The notes under the pieces: model-generated
Databases searched by the model: none
Told to the model about the DNA's origin: nothing
What the model saw: only the letters and a program-made list of their open reading frames with translations
Position numbers and translations under genes: made by a program
DNA from: Marinobacterium_E sp035458585
GTDB taxonomy: Bacteria; Pseudomonadota; Gammaproteobacteria; Pseudomonadales; Balneatricaceae
Reading direction: 5' to 3'
Length of the DNA: 25,508 bases
Assembly: GCA_035458585.1 (NCBI GenBank)
Contig: DATHZN010000024.1
Location: 1 to 25,508 of the forward strand
Shown here: piece after piece, positions 7,344 through 14,919 of the stretch
Position numbering within the stretch: the first letter of the stretch is position 1
How the letters are laid out: the number at the start of each line of letters is the position of its first letter

Positions 7344-7660
7344 CTATTACCAGACATCGACTTCAACGTAAGCTCCTCAATAGCGCGATGTGCCTCTTTG
7401 AGAGTATTCAGGTTTTGCTCGCTGGCGTGATTCACCATCTCCTCCAGCTTGTGAGTGTAATCTAACTGCAGTTTAGTCAGTTCCTGCGGGTTGCTTACCT
7501 GCTGAAGTTCCATCGCTTGCTGTATGGTTGCCTTCATGCAGGCTTGGGTACACTCGATCTGTTGTCTTGAGAGACGTTCAAGCATCTCGGTCTGTACCTC
7601 AATCATCTTTTTGTAGGGTGCCAGCGACCCCTGCATCACTTTATCTAGATCTTGAAACAT
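7340..7660 (-). CDS. Phasin-like protein
   Basis: 106 residues, all predicted helical and amphipathic, with no hydrophobic membrane segment: MFQDLDKVMQGSLAPYKKM, then EVQTEMLERLSRQQIECTQ and a long coiled-coil-like C-terminal half. The pattern matches short phasin-family proteins, which coat polyhydroxyalkanoate granules; some phasin-like proteins act elsewhere. I chose ATG at 7660, because GGGGAGAAGCTG places a strong Shine-Dalgarno sequence about 7 bases upstream. The frame is open a further 11 codons to 7693, but without a ribosome site. Its stop overlaps the TTG of the flavodoxin gene. No PHA synthase gene is in the window, so the storage role is inferred from family resemblance only. Confidence 0.7.
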   Translation of the reverse strand: MFQDLDKVMQGSLAPYKKMIEVQTEMLERLSRQQIECTQACMKATIQQAMELQQVSNPQELTKLQLDYTHKLEEMVNHASEQNLNTLKEAHRAIEELTLKSMSGNS

Positions 7661-7845
7661 CAGCTTCTCCCCTCTTTTGATCCTTTCACTCAACTATAGA
7701 CCTATGACCGCCCAAAGAAAAAACTGCGGCCTATCAGCTTTCTCAGAGATCAACGCCCACATTTCGATTTCGCACTGCCGCTGTGTCGAATTTATCGTTA
7801 TCATAGCCCAGAATTTGAGCTCATATCTTGACAGGGGACCCTCTT

Positions 7846-8646
7846 TTGAAACGCTTAACCTCGCTAATCACAGCCCTATTGATCGTCGCTAGCGCTGAGG
7901 TTCGTGCTGCCTCCATCCTGGCCGCCGAGCGCGCCTACCAGCAGAAAGACTACGCAAAAGCTGTCGATGAATTAACGCCTCTGGTGCGCGATGGAGACCC
8001 AGGTGCTCTCTTTCTTATGGCCGTTCTCTACCGCGATGGGCTTGGCGTCAGCGCAAATCCGCAGCAAGCAAAAAACTATTTCGAGCAAGCGGCCCGTCAG
8101 GGGCATCTGGATAGTGTAAATGCGCTACGCGCTCTAAAAAACAGAGAGTACCGCGCCGAGTTCGAAGAGATCTTGCCTCGAGCTGAAGAGGGCCTTGCCA
8201 GTGCACAAAACCGAATTGGCGAAATGTTTGAATACGGTCAGGGGGTGGATCGCGACCTAAGCGCAGCATTCGCCTGGTACTCTAAAGCCGCCGATCAGGG
8301 GTTGATTGCGGCTGTACACAATGTCGCTCGCAGCTATAACTTCGGCTCAGGCGTCGATGTGGATTACCGCAAGGCTGAAGAGTTGTATCGACGTGCAGCC
8401 AATGAGGGTTTCGCGGATTCGATGTTTTTTCTGGGAACACTCTACGCCACCCAAAACGGTAATGATGAGAGCGTCAATCCCGACGTACTCGCTTATGCCT
8501 GGATGCAGAGCGCTGCCGGGCGCGGTAACCTCACCGCACGCACCATTGGGCCCAGACTGCTGATGAAGCTGGATGAGCAGGGGCAGGATCAGGCAAAAGA
8601 TCTGGCCAAAGCCTTTGAGGGGCGTTTTGTAACCCCATTCAACTGA
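7846..8646 (+). CDS. Secreted Sel1-like tetratricopeptide repeat protein
   Basis: 266 residues. A Sec signal peptide (KRLTSLITALLIVASAEVRAAS) is followed by an alpha-solenoid of Sel1-like repeats. The repeats are visible at about 45-85 (ALFLMAVLYRDGLGVSANPQQAKNYFEQAA), 115-150 (QNRIGEMFEYGQGVDRD, AFAWYSKAADQG), 151-187 (VARSYNFGSGVDVDYRKAEELYRRAANEG) and a degenerate last one from about 188 containing YAWMQSAAGRG. Such repeats scaffold protein-protein contacts, often in the periplasm; the partner is unknown. I chose TTG at 7846 because it places the signal peptide at the N-terminus and has AGGGGA 7 bases upstream. There is no in-frame ATG near it, and an alternative TTG at 7828 would only add six residues. 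The 185-base gap to the divergent phasin-like gene must hold both promoters, but none is convincing by eye. Confidence 0.88.
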   Translation: MKRLTSLITALLIVASAEVRAASILAAERAYQQKDYAKAVDELTPLVRDGDPGALFLMAVLYRDGLGVSANPQQAKNYFEQAARQGHLDSVNALRALKNREYRAEFEEILPRAEEGLASAQNRIGEMFEYGQGVDRDLSAAFAWYSKAADQGLIAAVHNVARSYNFGSGVDVDYRKAEELYRRAANEGFADSMFFLGTLYATQNGNDESVNPDVLAYAWMQSAAGRGNLTARTIGPRLLMKLDEQGQDQAKDLAKAFEGRFVTPFN

Positions 8647-8735
8647 ACAATCGACATAAGCAGATCAATCTTTATATCCTGTAGGAATTAAAATGTTCTG
8701 ATTCATTCTTGGAACACGCCTCAGGTTTTCCCTAA

Positions 8736-8761
8736 ACTTCGCCCATTAAATTGGGAGAAGT
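8736..8761 (+). promoter_or_regulatory. Inverted repeat covering the ribosome binding site of the YeeE/YedE gene
   Basis: The arms ACTTCGCCCA (8736-8745) and TGGGAGAAGT (8752-8761) pair at 9 of 10 positions, with one G-A mismatch, around the 6-base loop TTAAAT. The whole Shine-Dalgarno sequence GGGAGAAG (8753-8760) is in the 3' arm, 3 bases before the ATG at 8764. In RNA this would hide the ribosome site. As DNA it could be an operator overlapping a weak promoter (TTGGAA at 8709, TAAACT at 8733). Confidence 0.5.
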
Positions 8762-8763
8762 GA

Positions 8764-9963
8764 ATGAGCTCAGTATCCAACTCTACTCAGGGCGTAACCG
8801 GTCTGGGTTACTCGGCCGGCAAGAGCGCTTGGCTAGCAGTCGCAGCACTACTGGTAACCTCCAGCCTTTATTATGTCTGGTCGGAACAGAGCGCCTTTGA
8901 AGCGCAGCTGTTGTTGCTTGGTATGGGTCTTGGCCTCTGCCTCTATCACGCATCCTTTGGATTCACCACAGCTTGGCGCCGCTTGGTAGTCAATCGCGAT
9001 GCAACTGGACTGCACGCGCAACTCGTTATGCTGGCTATCAGCGTTCTACTCTTCTTCCCAGTCATTGGGGCGGGTGAACTCTTCGGCAATAGTGTGAGTG
9101 GCCTTGTTCGTCCCCTGGGAATGTCTGTTGTCTTTGGAGCTTTTATCTTCGGGATTGGCATGCAGATTGCCAACGGCTGCGCATCTGGCAATCTATATCA
9201 CCTTGGCGGCGGGCAGATTCGTGCAGTACCCGTAATAATAGGTTTTACCATCGGCGCCGTGTGGGCGACCATTGATTACGAGTGGTGGACCACCCAACCC
9301 CAGTTAGCGCCCGTTGGCCTGATCGAGACTCTGGGCGTTGCCCCGGCAATACTGCTGAACCTAGCTGTGTTTGCAGTGATCTATTTTGCAACCCGCTCTT
9401 TTGCTAACCGTGATCGCACTGCACAGCAGAACAGTGCGCCAATTTGGTCCCGACTGGTTCAGGGCCCTTGGCCGATGCTGTGGGGAGCGATTGGTCTCGC
9501 GCTGCTCAACTTCGTGACGTTGGCGATGATTGGTCGTCCATGGGCTGTCGCTGTCGCTTACCCCGTCTGGGGTGCCAAAGCGGCTGAGATGTTCAATCTG
9601 GATCTGGAGCTTGATTTCACCACTTACTGGATGCAGCCGGGTCGCGATACAGCACTGGTAGAGCCGCTGCTAACCGATGCTGGATCGTTAATGAATATTG
9701 GTGTAATTATCGGAGCACTCTTCGCCGCTGCGCTTGCAGGCCGTTTTGCGCTGAGCCTTAAAATCACCCCGCGCCAATTTATCGGAGGTGCTCTAGGGGG
9801 TTTACTGCTTGGTTACGGTGCTACCATCTCTTTTGGGTGTAACATCGGTGCATTTATCGGCGGGGTAGTCTCCGGTAGCCTGCACGGCTGGCTGTGGATC
9901 ATTTGTGCGCTGGCTGGAAGCATGTTGGGCACCAAGCTACGTCCACTATTTGGGCATAAGTAG
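8764..9963 (+). CDS. YeeE/YedE family inner-membrane permease (sulfur-compound transport)
   Basis: 399 residues with about ten hydrophobic segments arranged as two related halves. The diagnostic cysteines are present: Cys139 in GMQIANGCASGNLYHLGGG and Cys359 in TISFGCNIGAFIGGV, corresponding to the paired Cys-containing loops of the family. The characterised member TsuA takes up thiosulfate through such cysteines, and YedE relatives have been linked to selenium metabolism. The substrate here is therefore probably a sulfur oxyanion or related compound, but no adjacent TusA/SirA-like gene supports a specific choice. The ATG is preceded by GGGAGAAG held in an inverted repeat. The gene ends 38 bases before a strong terminator, so it appears to be monocistronic. 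Confidence 0.88.
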   Translation: MSSVSNSTQGVTGLGYSAGKSAWLAVAALLVTSSLYYVWSEQSAFEAQLLLLGMGLGLCLYHASFGFTTAWRRLVVNRDATGLHAQLVMLAISVLLFFPVIGAGELFGNSVSGLVRPLGMSVVFGAFIFGIGMQIANGCASGNLYHLGGGQIRAVPVIIGFTIGAVWATIDYEWWTTQPQLAPVGLIETLGVAPAILLNLAVFAVIYFATRSFANRDRTAQQNSAPIWSRLVQGPWPMLWGAIGLALLNFVTLAMIGRPWAVAVAYPVWGAKAAEMFNLDLELDFTTYWMQPGRDTALVEPLLTDAGSLMNIGVIIGALFAAALAGRFALSLKITPRQFIGGALGGLLLGYGATISFGCNIGAFIGGVVSGSLHGWLWIICALAGSMLGTKLRPLFGHK

Positions 9964-10001
9964 AACTCAATATCGGCCCAGTTTCCTTTACAGTCCCTCT
10001 C

Positions 10002-10034
10002 AAGGCCGGCTCGATAGCCGGCCTTGTTATTTAT
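10002..10034 (+). terminator. Rho-independent terminator after the YeeE/YedE gene
   Basis: A perfect 10-pair GC-rich stem, AAGGCCGGCT (10002-10011) and AGCCGGCCTT (10016-10025), with the tetraloop CGAT is followed by GTTATTTATGG. The stem is very strong although the T-tract is interrupted. Confidence 0.8.
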
Positions 10035-10113
10035 GGTCGCTCCAACTCCAAATCATGCAATAGATCCGGGGCATCAGTTTGGTTAGACTAGGGTCCAAAT
10101 TAGGGAGCCCTCT

Positions 10114-10581
10114 ATGCCAACAGATTTTACCGCCGACCTTAGCCAAGTAACTCCAGCCACACTGACACGCAGAGTACTGGCGATGATTTATGACACGCTT
10201 TTGGTCGTCGCCATATCTATGGTGGTGGTATTGATTGCGGTCGCCCTCAATGGGGGCGAAGCGATCGACACGCCATTAGGCGAGGCAGCACTACGCTCTG
10301 CTCTGCTCTGTACCAACTTTCTGTTCTTCGCCGTCTGCTGGACAAGAGCGGGCCAGACCCTTGGGATGCTCGCCTGGCATCTGCGCGTGCAAAATCACGA
10401 TGGAACTAAATTGCGCTGGACTCAAGCGCTCATCCGCTTTTTTGGTGGGGCATTCTCTCTCCTCTGTTTTGGCCTCGGCTTTTGGATGATCCTCTTGAGC
10501 GACGAGCGCCTCGCGTGGCATGACCGTTGGTCAAATTCAGTTGTGGTCCGGATTCCTAAACCCAAGCGTCCAAGAGCGTGA
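10114..10581 (+). CDS. RDD family membrane protein
   Basis: 155-residue inner-membrane protein with three main hydrophobic segments (about 25-47, 65-82 and 108-128). The RDD-family features are the N-terminal TLTRRVLAMIYDTLLV, where Arg and Asp flank TM1; the central WTRAGQTLGMLAWHLRV; and the C-terminal DERLAWHDRWSNSVVV, where the conserved DRWS(N/G) stretch lies. The function of the family is poorly defined; some members have been linked to ion transport. ATG at 10114 has GGGAG about 7 bases upstream. It is convergent with lptG, with 101 bases between the stops in which I see no clear terminator. It is a single-gene unit, separated from the previous gene by a terminator. Confidence 0.87.
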   Translation: MPTDFTADLSQVTPATLTRRVLAMIYDTLLVVAISMVVVLIAVALNGGEAIDTPLGEAALRSALLCTNFLFFAVCWTRAGQTLGMLAWHLRVQNHDGTKLRWTQALIRFFGGAFSLLCFGLGFWMILLSDERLAWHDRWSNSVVVRIPKPKRPRA

Positions 10582-10682
10582 GTTGTAAGGTTTCAGAAGC
10601 CCTAGCGAGCACAATCTAAGCTTCCCCTCTGTTTTAGAGCGGTCTACTCGATTCGCAATCTGTGTCAACGGGTGAGAGACTC

Positions 10683-11759
10683 TTAGCGTACCCGCACGAG
10701 CATAAACCCAGCGAACGCAAGGCTGACCAGTATAGGGGTGAATGCTGCCCAAAATGCAGCAAAGCCAAGCACTTGACTCGCAGGAGCCAACAGATCCTGG
10801 CTGAACTTAAACACCAGCCCGACAATCACACCGGTCAGAATACGCTGCCCGACGGTCACGCTGCGAAGCGGTCCAAAGATAAACGCTGTCCCCACGAGAA
10901 CCAGCGCAACAACGGATAGCGGCTGCAGTAGCTTATTCCACAGGGCTAAATCGTAGCGTTTGGAGTCAACACCCTGCTGATCCAGGTAGCTTGCGTAAGA
11001 GTCGAGATCAGATAGTGCAAGATACCGCGGTTCCACTAATACAACGTTCAACAATTCCGGTGTGAGATCGGTCTGCCAGGGTATGGAATCGCTCTTCACC
11101 ATACTCAGTTGGCTCCCGTTGGGGTCGAAACGGGTCTGCGTTATGGACTCAAGGGTCCAGCCTGACTCGCCAAAGGTTGCCCGCTCAGCACTGAGCGTCT
11201 CAGTCAGCCGATGATTGGAATCGAACTGATGTTGCACGACCGTCAACAATTGGCCATTTGGCAGAATTGCGCCGACATGGATAAAACTGTTCGGCTCACG
11301 ATACCAGGCACCGGTCTGTGCCCTAAGATTGGAGGCTATGCCCTGCTGTTTCTCCAGCTTGAATCCCTCGGCTTGTTGCTGCGCCGGCGGCACAACAAAC
11401 TCGCTCAGTAGGAGCGCACCAAAGGCTAAAAGCAGGACGGGTTTGAGCACACTCAATATGAGCCGTGCAAGCGATAGACCTGAGGCTCGCATCACCGTGA
11501 GTTCGGAGGTGCTGGCCAACATCCCCAGACCAATCAACGTGGCAACAAGAGCGCTCAACGGAAGCAGTTGGTAGGCCATAGCAGGCAGGTTTAACAGAAC
11601 AAAGTAGATCGCATCGCTGAGTTGGTAGCGCTGACTGACAGCGCCCAACTCATCCAGCAGCATAGAGATACCCATCAGCCCCAATAAGACCAGAATGACA
11701 ACCAAAAAGGCGCCGATAATATGCGCGCCAACGTAACGATCAAGACGAGTTAACCGCAT
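10683..11759 (-). CDS. lptG: LPS export ABC transporter permease LptG
   Basis: One of the two inner-membrane permeases of the LptB2FG complex, which extracts lipopolysaccharide from the inner membrane and pushes it onto the LptC-LptA bridge. 358 residues: three N-terminal TM helices (about 15-35, 52-80 and 98-120), a periplasmic beta-jellyroll (about 135-265), and three C-terminal TM helices. The N-terminal LTRLDRYVGAHIIGAFLVV and the coupling-helix region GMLASTSELTVMRASGLSLARL, which contacts LptB, are typical of LptG. Its ATG overlaps the lptF stop as TGATG, so the two are translationally coupled and made in equal amounts, as expected for a heterodimer. lptB, lptC and lptA are not in the window, as usual. 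Confidence 0.95.
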   Translation of the reverse strand: MRLTRLDRYVGAHIIGAFLVVILVLLGLMGISMLLDELGAVSQRYQLSDAIYFVLLNLPAMAYQLLPLSALVATLIGLGMLASTSELTVMRASGLSLARLILSVLKPVLLLAFGALLLSEFVVPPAQQQAEGFKLEKQQGIASNLRAQTGAWYREPNSFIHVGAILPNGQLLTVVQHQFDSNHRLTETLSAERATFGESGWTLESITQTRFDPNGSQLSMVKSDSIPWQTDLTPELLNVVLVEPRYLALSDLDSYASYLDQQGVDSKRYDLALWNKLLQPLSVVALVLVGTAFIFGPLRSVTVGQRILTGVIVGLVFKFSQDLLAPASQVLGFAAFWAAFTPILVSLAFAGFMLVRVR

Positions 11760-12874
11760 CAGTTTGCGCCTCCCACACCGGATATTGAGCGACGTCGGGA
11801 TAGACTGGGCAGATGCTGTAACACTCTAACCCATAGGGGTTCGAATCGGGTAAAGCTCAGCGCTAGCAGCAGAGCACAAAGATGAACCACCCAAATAGCC
11901 CAAGGTCCCACATCACCCTGCTCGACTGCAGAACGCGAACCTGTAAGAGAGTCAACATAGAGTTGATACACAAGGATCGAGGGTATGAGTTTTGCGTAGC
12001 GACCGCGACGCGGATCAGTTTTAGCCAATGGGACTGCCAGAAAAACGACCACCAATGCCAGTACCGGCAACGACAGGCGCCAGTGTAGCCGACTCACTCG
12101 TGCGCTATCAGTCGCTCCCCAAAGCTCGGTCGTGGGAATGGCATCTAAGTGTAGAATAGGCGCACTCAACCGTGGGTCCGGCAGGCGTAACCCATACTTC
12201 GAAAAGCCAAGCTCTTCAAAGTTATCGATACCCGGGCGTCCCTGGTAACGGTATCCCTCATGAAGCACCAAATAGCGGCCCTGATCTTCAACAAATCGTT
12301 GTTCGCCGCGTGGAGCCGTTATTAAGTAGGGAACACCTTGTTTCTCACCTGTAATAAACAGGTCGATCAAATCACCCGCTGGGGAGACCTCTCGAACATA
12401 AGTTACCTGACCGGATTTAGATGTCTGGAAGGCACCTGGTATGACCATCTCTAGTTCGGTTCGACTGCGCTGCTCTGCCACAATGCGTTTGGACTCATAC
12501 ATACCCGCCGGTGCCAAGTAGAGGCTGACAAATCCTACCAGCAGCGCAACCAACAGGCCTGGCGCAAGGGTGTAGCCTATTAGACGTCGGTTACTCATAC
12601 CGCATGCACTGAGAACCACCATCTCAGAGTCTAAATAGAACCGCCCGTGGGCTAGCAGAATGCCTAGGAATAACCCCAGAGGGAGCAGAAGTTCCAGAAA
12701 TCGGGGGATTCGATTCAATACCAGTTGCAGGACAACACTGGTAGATATCTCCCCAGCAGCAGCATCTGCAAAGTAACCAATCAGATGTGCACTGGAGATA
12801 ATCAAAAGAAGGACACTACTAACTGCGAGCGCTGTTATCAGCACCTCGCGTGAGAGATATCGAAAGATAATCAA
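11759..12874 (-). CDS. lptF: LPS export ABC transporter permease LptF
   Basis: Partner of LptG in the lipopolysaccharide extractor. 371 residues with the same plan: N-terminal FRYLSREVLITALAVSSVLLL (TM1), TM2-TM3 with the coupling helix DSEMVVLSACGMSNRRLIGY, a periplasmic jellyroll (about 130-260), then the C-terminal TMs starting LHWRLSLPVLALVVVFLAVPLAKTDPRRGRYAK (split here by position only: LHWRLSLPVLALVV, then VFLAVPLAKTDPRRGRY). PLAKTDPRRGRY resembles the segment typical of LptF. The start is TTG at 12874 with AAGGA 7 bases upstream; the next in-frame ATG is far inside the conserved region. Divergent from pepA across 92 bases, the same arrangement as in E. coli and Pseudomonas. Confidence 0.94.
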   Translation of the reverse strand: MIIFRYLSREVLITALAVSSVLLLIISSAHLIGYFADAAAGEISTSVVLQLVLNRIPRFLELLLPLGLFLGILLAHGRFYLDSEMVVLSACGMSNRRLIGYTLAPGLLVALLVGFVSLYLAPAGMYESKRIVAEQRSRTELEMVIPGAFQTSKSGQVTYVREVSPAGDLIDLFITGEKQGVPYLITAPRGEQRFVEDQGRYLVLHEGYRYQGRPGIDNFEELGFSKYGLRLPDPRLSAPILHLDAIPTTELWGATDSARVSRLHWRLSLPVLALVVVFLAVPLAKTDPRRGRYAKLIPSILVYQLYVDSLTGSRSAVEQGDVGPWAIWVVHLCALLLALSFTRFEPLWVRVLQHLPSLSRRRSISGVGGAN

Positions 12875-12900
12875 CCCTGTGTCCTTATGGCAGATGATAG

Positions 12901-12928
12901 TTTACATTCAAGTCTGTTGGCTTATAGT
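12901..12928 (+). promoter_or_regulatory. Candidate sigma-70 promoter for pepA-holC
   Basis: TTTACA (12901-12906) and TATAGT (12923-12928) are separated by 16 bases, each with one mismatch to consensus, and lie 38 bases before the pepA ATG in the divergent lptF-pepA gap. I see no equally good promoter for lptF in the same gap. Confidence 0.5.
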
Positions 12929-12966
12929 GGCCTCCCGGCCTTGCTTGAGTAGTATAAGGAATACCT

Positions 12967-14463
12967 ATGGACTTTGAAATTATCAACGGCTCTCCAGCTG
13001 AAATCGAAACCGACTGTCTGGTGATTGGTATCGGCGCAGACTCAGACTTCACACCCAGTGCCCAAGCAATTGATGTTGCCAGTGGTGGTTATCTGCAAGG
13101 GCTTATTGATAGCGGTGATTTCGGCGGTAAAAATAACGAATCGCAGCTGCTTCGGGGGTTGCCGGGTGTAGCCGCGAAACGCGTGTTACTGCTTGGCTTG
13201 GGCAAAACGGGTGAACGCAGCTTAGCCAAACAGCAGACGCTGGTCACCGCGGCCACTGGCACTATCAACAAGCTAGGCGTTGCCTCTGCGGTGCTTGCCC
13301 TCGATGGCGCCAGCTCAGATGATGAAGATATTTATCGCGACACGCGCCACCTCGTAGAGTGGGCCTCTGCAGCCCTTTACAGCTACGACGCAACCAAAAG
13401 TAAAAAGGCAGATCCGGTTAAACTTGAGCACCTCTACATTCTTTGTGAGGAAGCCCAAACTGAGCTGGCCGAAGGCGCTCTGCTCGATGGCGTGGCGATT
13501 GCTAACGGGGTCAGTACTGCACGAGAACTTGGCAACCTGCCAGGTAACATCTGCACACCGCTTTATCTTGCAGAACACGCGCTCAATCTGGCTGCGGAGT
13601 TCGACAGTATTAGCGTCGAAATCCTCGATGAGCACCAGATGACCGAGCTTGGAATGGGCGCGCTGATGGCGGTTGGTAAGGGGAGCGAGATCCCTCCTCG
13701 TATGATGGTCATAAAATACACCGGGGCTGATGAGTCGGAGAAGCCGCACGCACTGGTGGGTAAAGGGATCACTTTCGATACCGGCGGTATCAGCCTGAAA
13801 CCGGGTGCCGAGATGGACGAGATGAAGTTTGACATGTGTGGCGCAGCCAGCGTGTTGGGCACCGTTGAAGCGGTGGCTGAAATGGCCCTGCCAATCAATC
13901 TGGTCGTACTTGTTGCTGCCGCTGAAAATATGCCGAGCGGCAGAGCCACCAAACCGGGGGACGTCGTCACAACGCTGTCGGGCCAGACGGTCGAGATACT
14001 CAACACCGACGCTGAGGGGCGCCTGGTGCTCTGCGATGCGTTAACGTATGTAGAGCGTTTCGAACCGCAGAGCGTCATTGACGTCGCGACACTGACCGGG
14101 GCGTGTATTATTGCGCTGGGACATCAGGCAAGCGGGTTACTGTCAAACAACCAAGAGTTAGCAGATAAACTGCTAGACGCCGGCCAGTATGCAGGTGATC
14201 GTACCTGGCAACTCCCCCTTTGGGATGAGTATCAGCCACAGCTCGATAGTAACTTTGCTGACATCGCCAATATTGGGGGGCGTCCAGCGGGTACCATCAC
14301 AGCCGCCTGCTTCCTGTCACGTTTTGCGAAGAAGTTTGCATGGGCGCATCTGGATATTGCTGGTGTTGCATGGAACTCAGGCAAGGCCAAAGGGGCGACC
14401 GGCCGCTGTGTTCCTCTGCTTTGCCAGTACCTGCTGGATATTGCTGAAGAGAAAGAGGCTTAA
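12967..14463 (+). CDS. pepA: Leucyl aminopeptidase (M17 family, PepA)
   Basis: Two-metal cytoplasmic exopeptidase that removes N-terminal residues, especially Leu; in E. coli PepA also binds DNA in Xer recombination and in carAB control. 498 residues, near the E. coli length of 503. The N-terminal domain (about 1-165) is followed by the catalytic domain. GKGITFDTGGISLKP (from 265) supplies metal-binding Lys266 and Asp271, MKFDMCGAA supplies the next Asp, and the M17 signature NTDAEGRL (346-353) supplies Asp348, Glu350 and catalytic Arg352. ATG at 12967 has AAGGA about 6 bases upstream. The holC start lies immediately after its stop. Confidence 0.97.
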   Translation: MDFEIINGSPAEIETDCLVIGIGADSDFTPSAQAIDVASGGYLQGLIDSGDFGGKNNESQLLRGLPGVAAKRVLLLGLGKTGERSLAKQQTLVTAATGTINKLGVASAVLALDGASSDDEDIYRDTRHLVEWASAALYSYDATKSKKADPVKLEHLYILCEEAQTELAEGALLDGVAIANGVSTARELGNLPGNICTPLYLAEHALNLAAEFDSISVEILDEHQMTELGMGALMAVGKGSEIPPRMMVIKYTGADESEKPHALVGKGITFDTGGISLKPGAEMDEMKFDMCGAASVLGTVEAVAEMALPINLVVLVAAAENMPSGRATKPGDVVTTLSGQTVEILNTDAEGRLVLCDALTYVERFEPQSVIDVATLTGACIIALGHQASGLLSNNQELADKLLDAGQYAGDRTWQLPLWDEYQPQLDSNFADIANIGGRPAGTITAACFLSRFAKKFAWAHLDIAGVAWNSGKAKGATGRCVPLLCQYLLDIAEEKEA

Positions 14464-14889
14464 GTGCCACGAGCTGACTACTACATATTGCCGCACAGCG
14501 ACTACGACAGCCGAGAGCTGTTCGTCTGTCGCCTGTGCGACAAGCTATTACGCCAGCAACTCAGAATTCACGTTCACTTACGGTCAGAAGCTGATCTAAA
14601 GCAATTAGATCAACGACTCTGGTCATTTAGACCTGACGCTTTTGTCCCACATACTATACTGGGTCAGGAGAGCAAGGCCCCCATTACCCTGAGCACAGAT
14701 GCAGAGGCTCAGATTAATGCGGATCTGCTGATTAATCTGGCAATCGATGAACCTCTAAACGCGAGTCAGGTTCAACGCATTGCCGAGATCGTGATTCAAG
14801 ACCCCGAAGTTCTTGCCGCCGCGCGCGAGAGCTTCAAAATACGGCGAGATGCCGGTTGGGAAGTGCACAACCATAAACTGACCAGCTAG
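14464..14889 (+). CDS. holC: DNA polymerase III chi subunit
   Basis: HolC (chi) with psi links the clamp loader to single-strand-binding protein at the replication fork. 141 residues, the usual length. The N-terminal ADYYILPHSDYDSRELFVCRLCDKLLRQQLRIHVHL and LDQRLWSFRPDAFVPH are the family landmarks: the start of the Rossmann-like fold and the conserved tryptophan/arginine loop. The start is GTG directly after the pepA TAA, with no spacer, which points to translational coupling. In many gammaproteobacteria valS follows next; here a four-gene ABC operon lies between. Confidence 0.92.
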   Translation: MPRADYYILPHSDYDSRELFVCRLCDKLLRQQLRIHVHLRSEADLKQLDQRLWSFRPDAFVPHTILGQESKAPITLSTDAEAQINADLLINLAIDEPLNASQVQRIAEIVIQDPEVLAAARESFKIRRDAGWEVHNHKLTS

Positions 14890-14919
14890 CGCTCTGCCCG
14901 ACAGGGACGAGGAGCTTCT

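Noticed and set aside
7677..7892. Plus-strand 71-codon frame in the gap before the Sel1 gene
   Set aside because: Starts opposite the phasin-like leader and runs out of frame into the Sel1 signal peptide; no ribosome site and unremarkable composition.
14189..14599. Plus-strand open frame across the pepA-holC junction
   Set aside because: Out-of-frame overlap with both genes, whose frames are supported by motifs; translation shows no domain.
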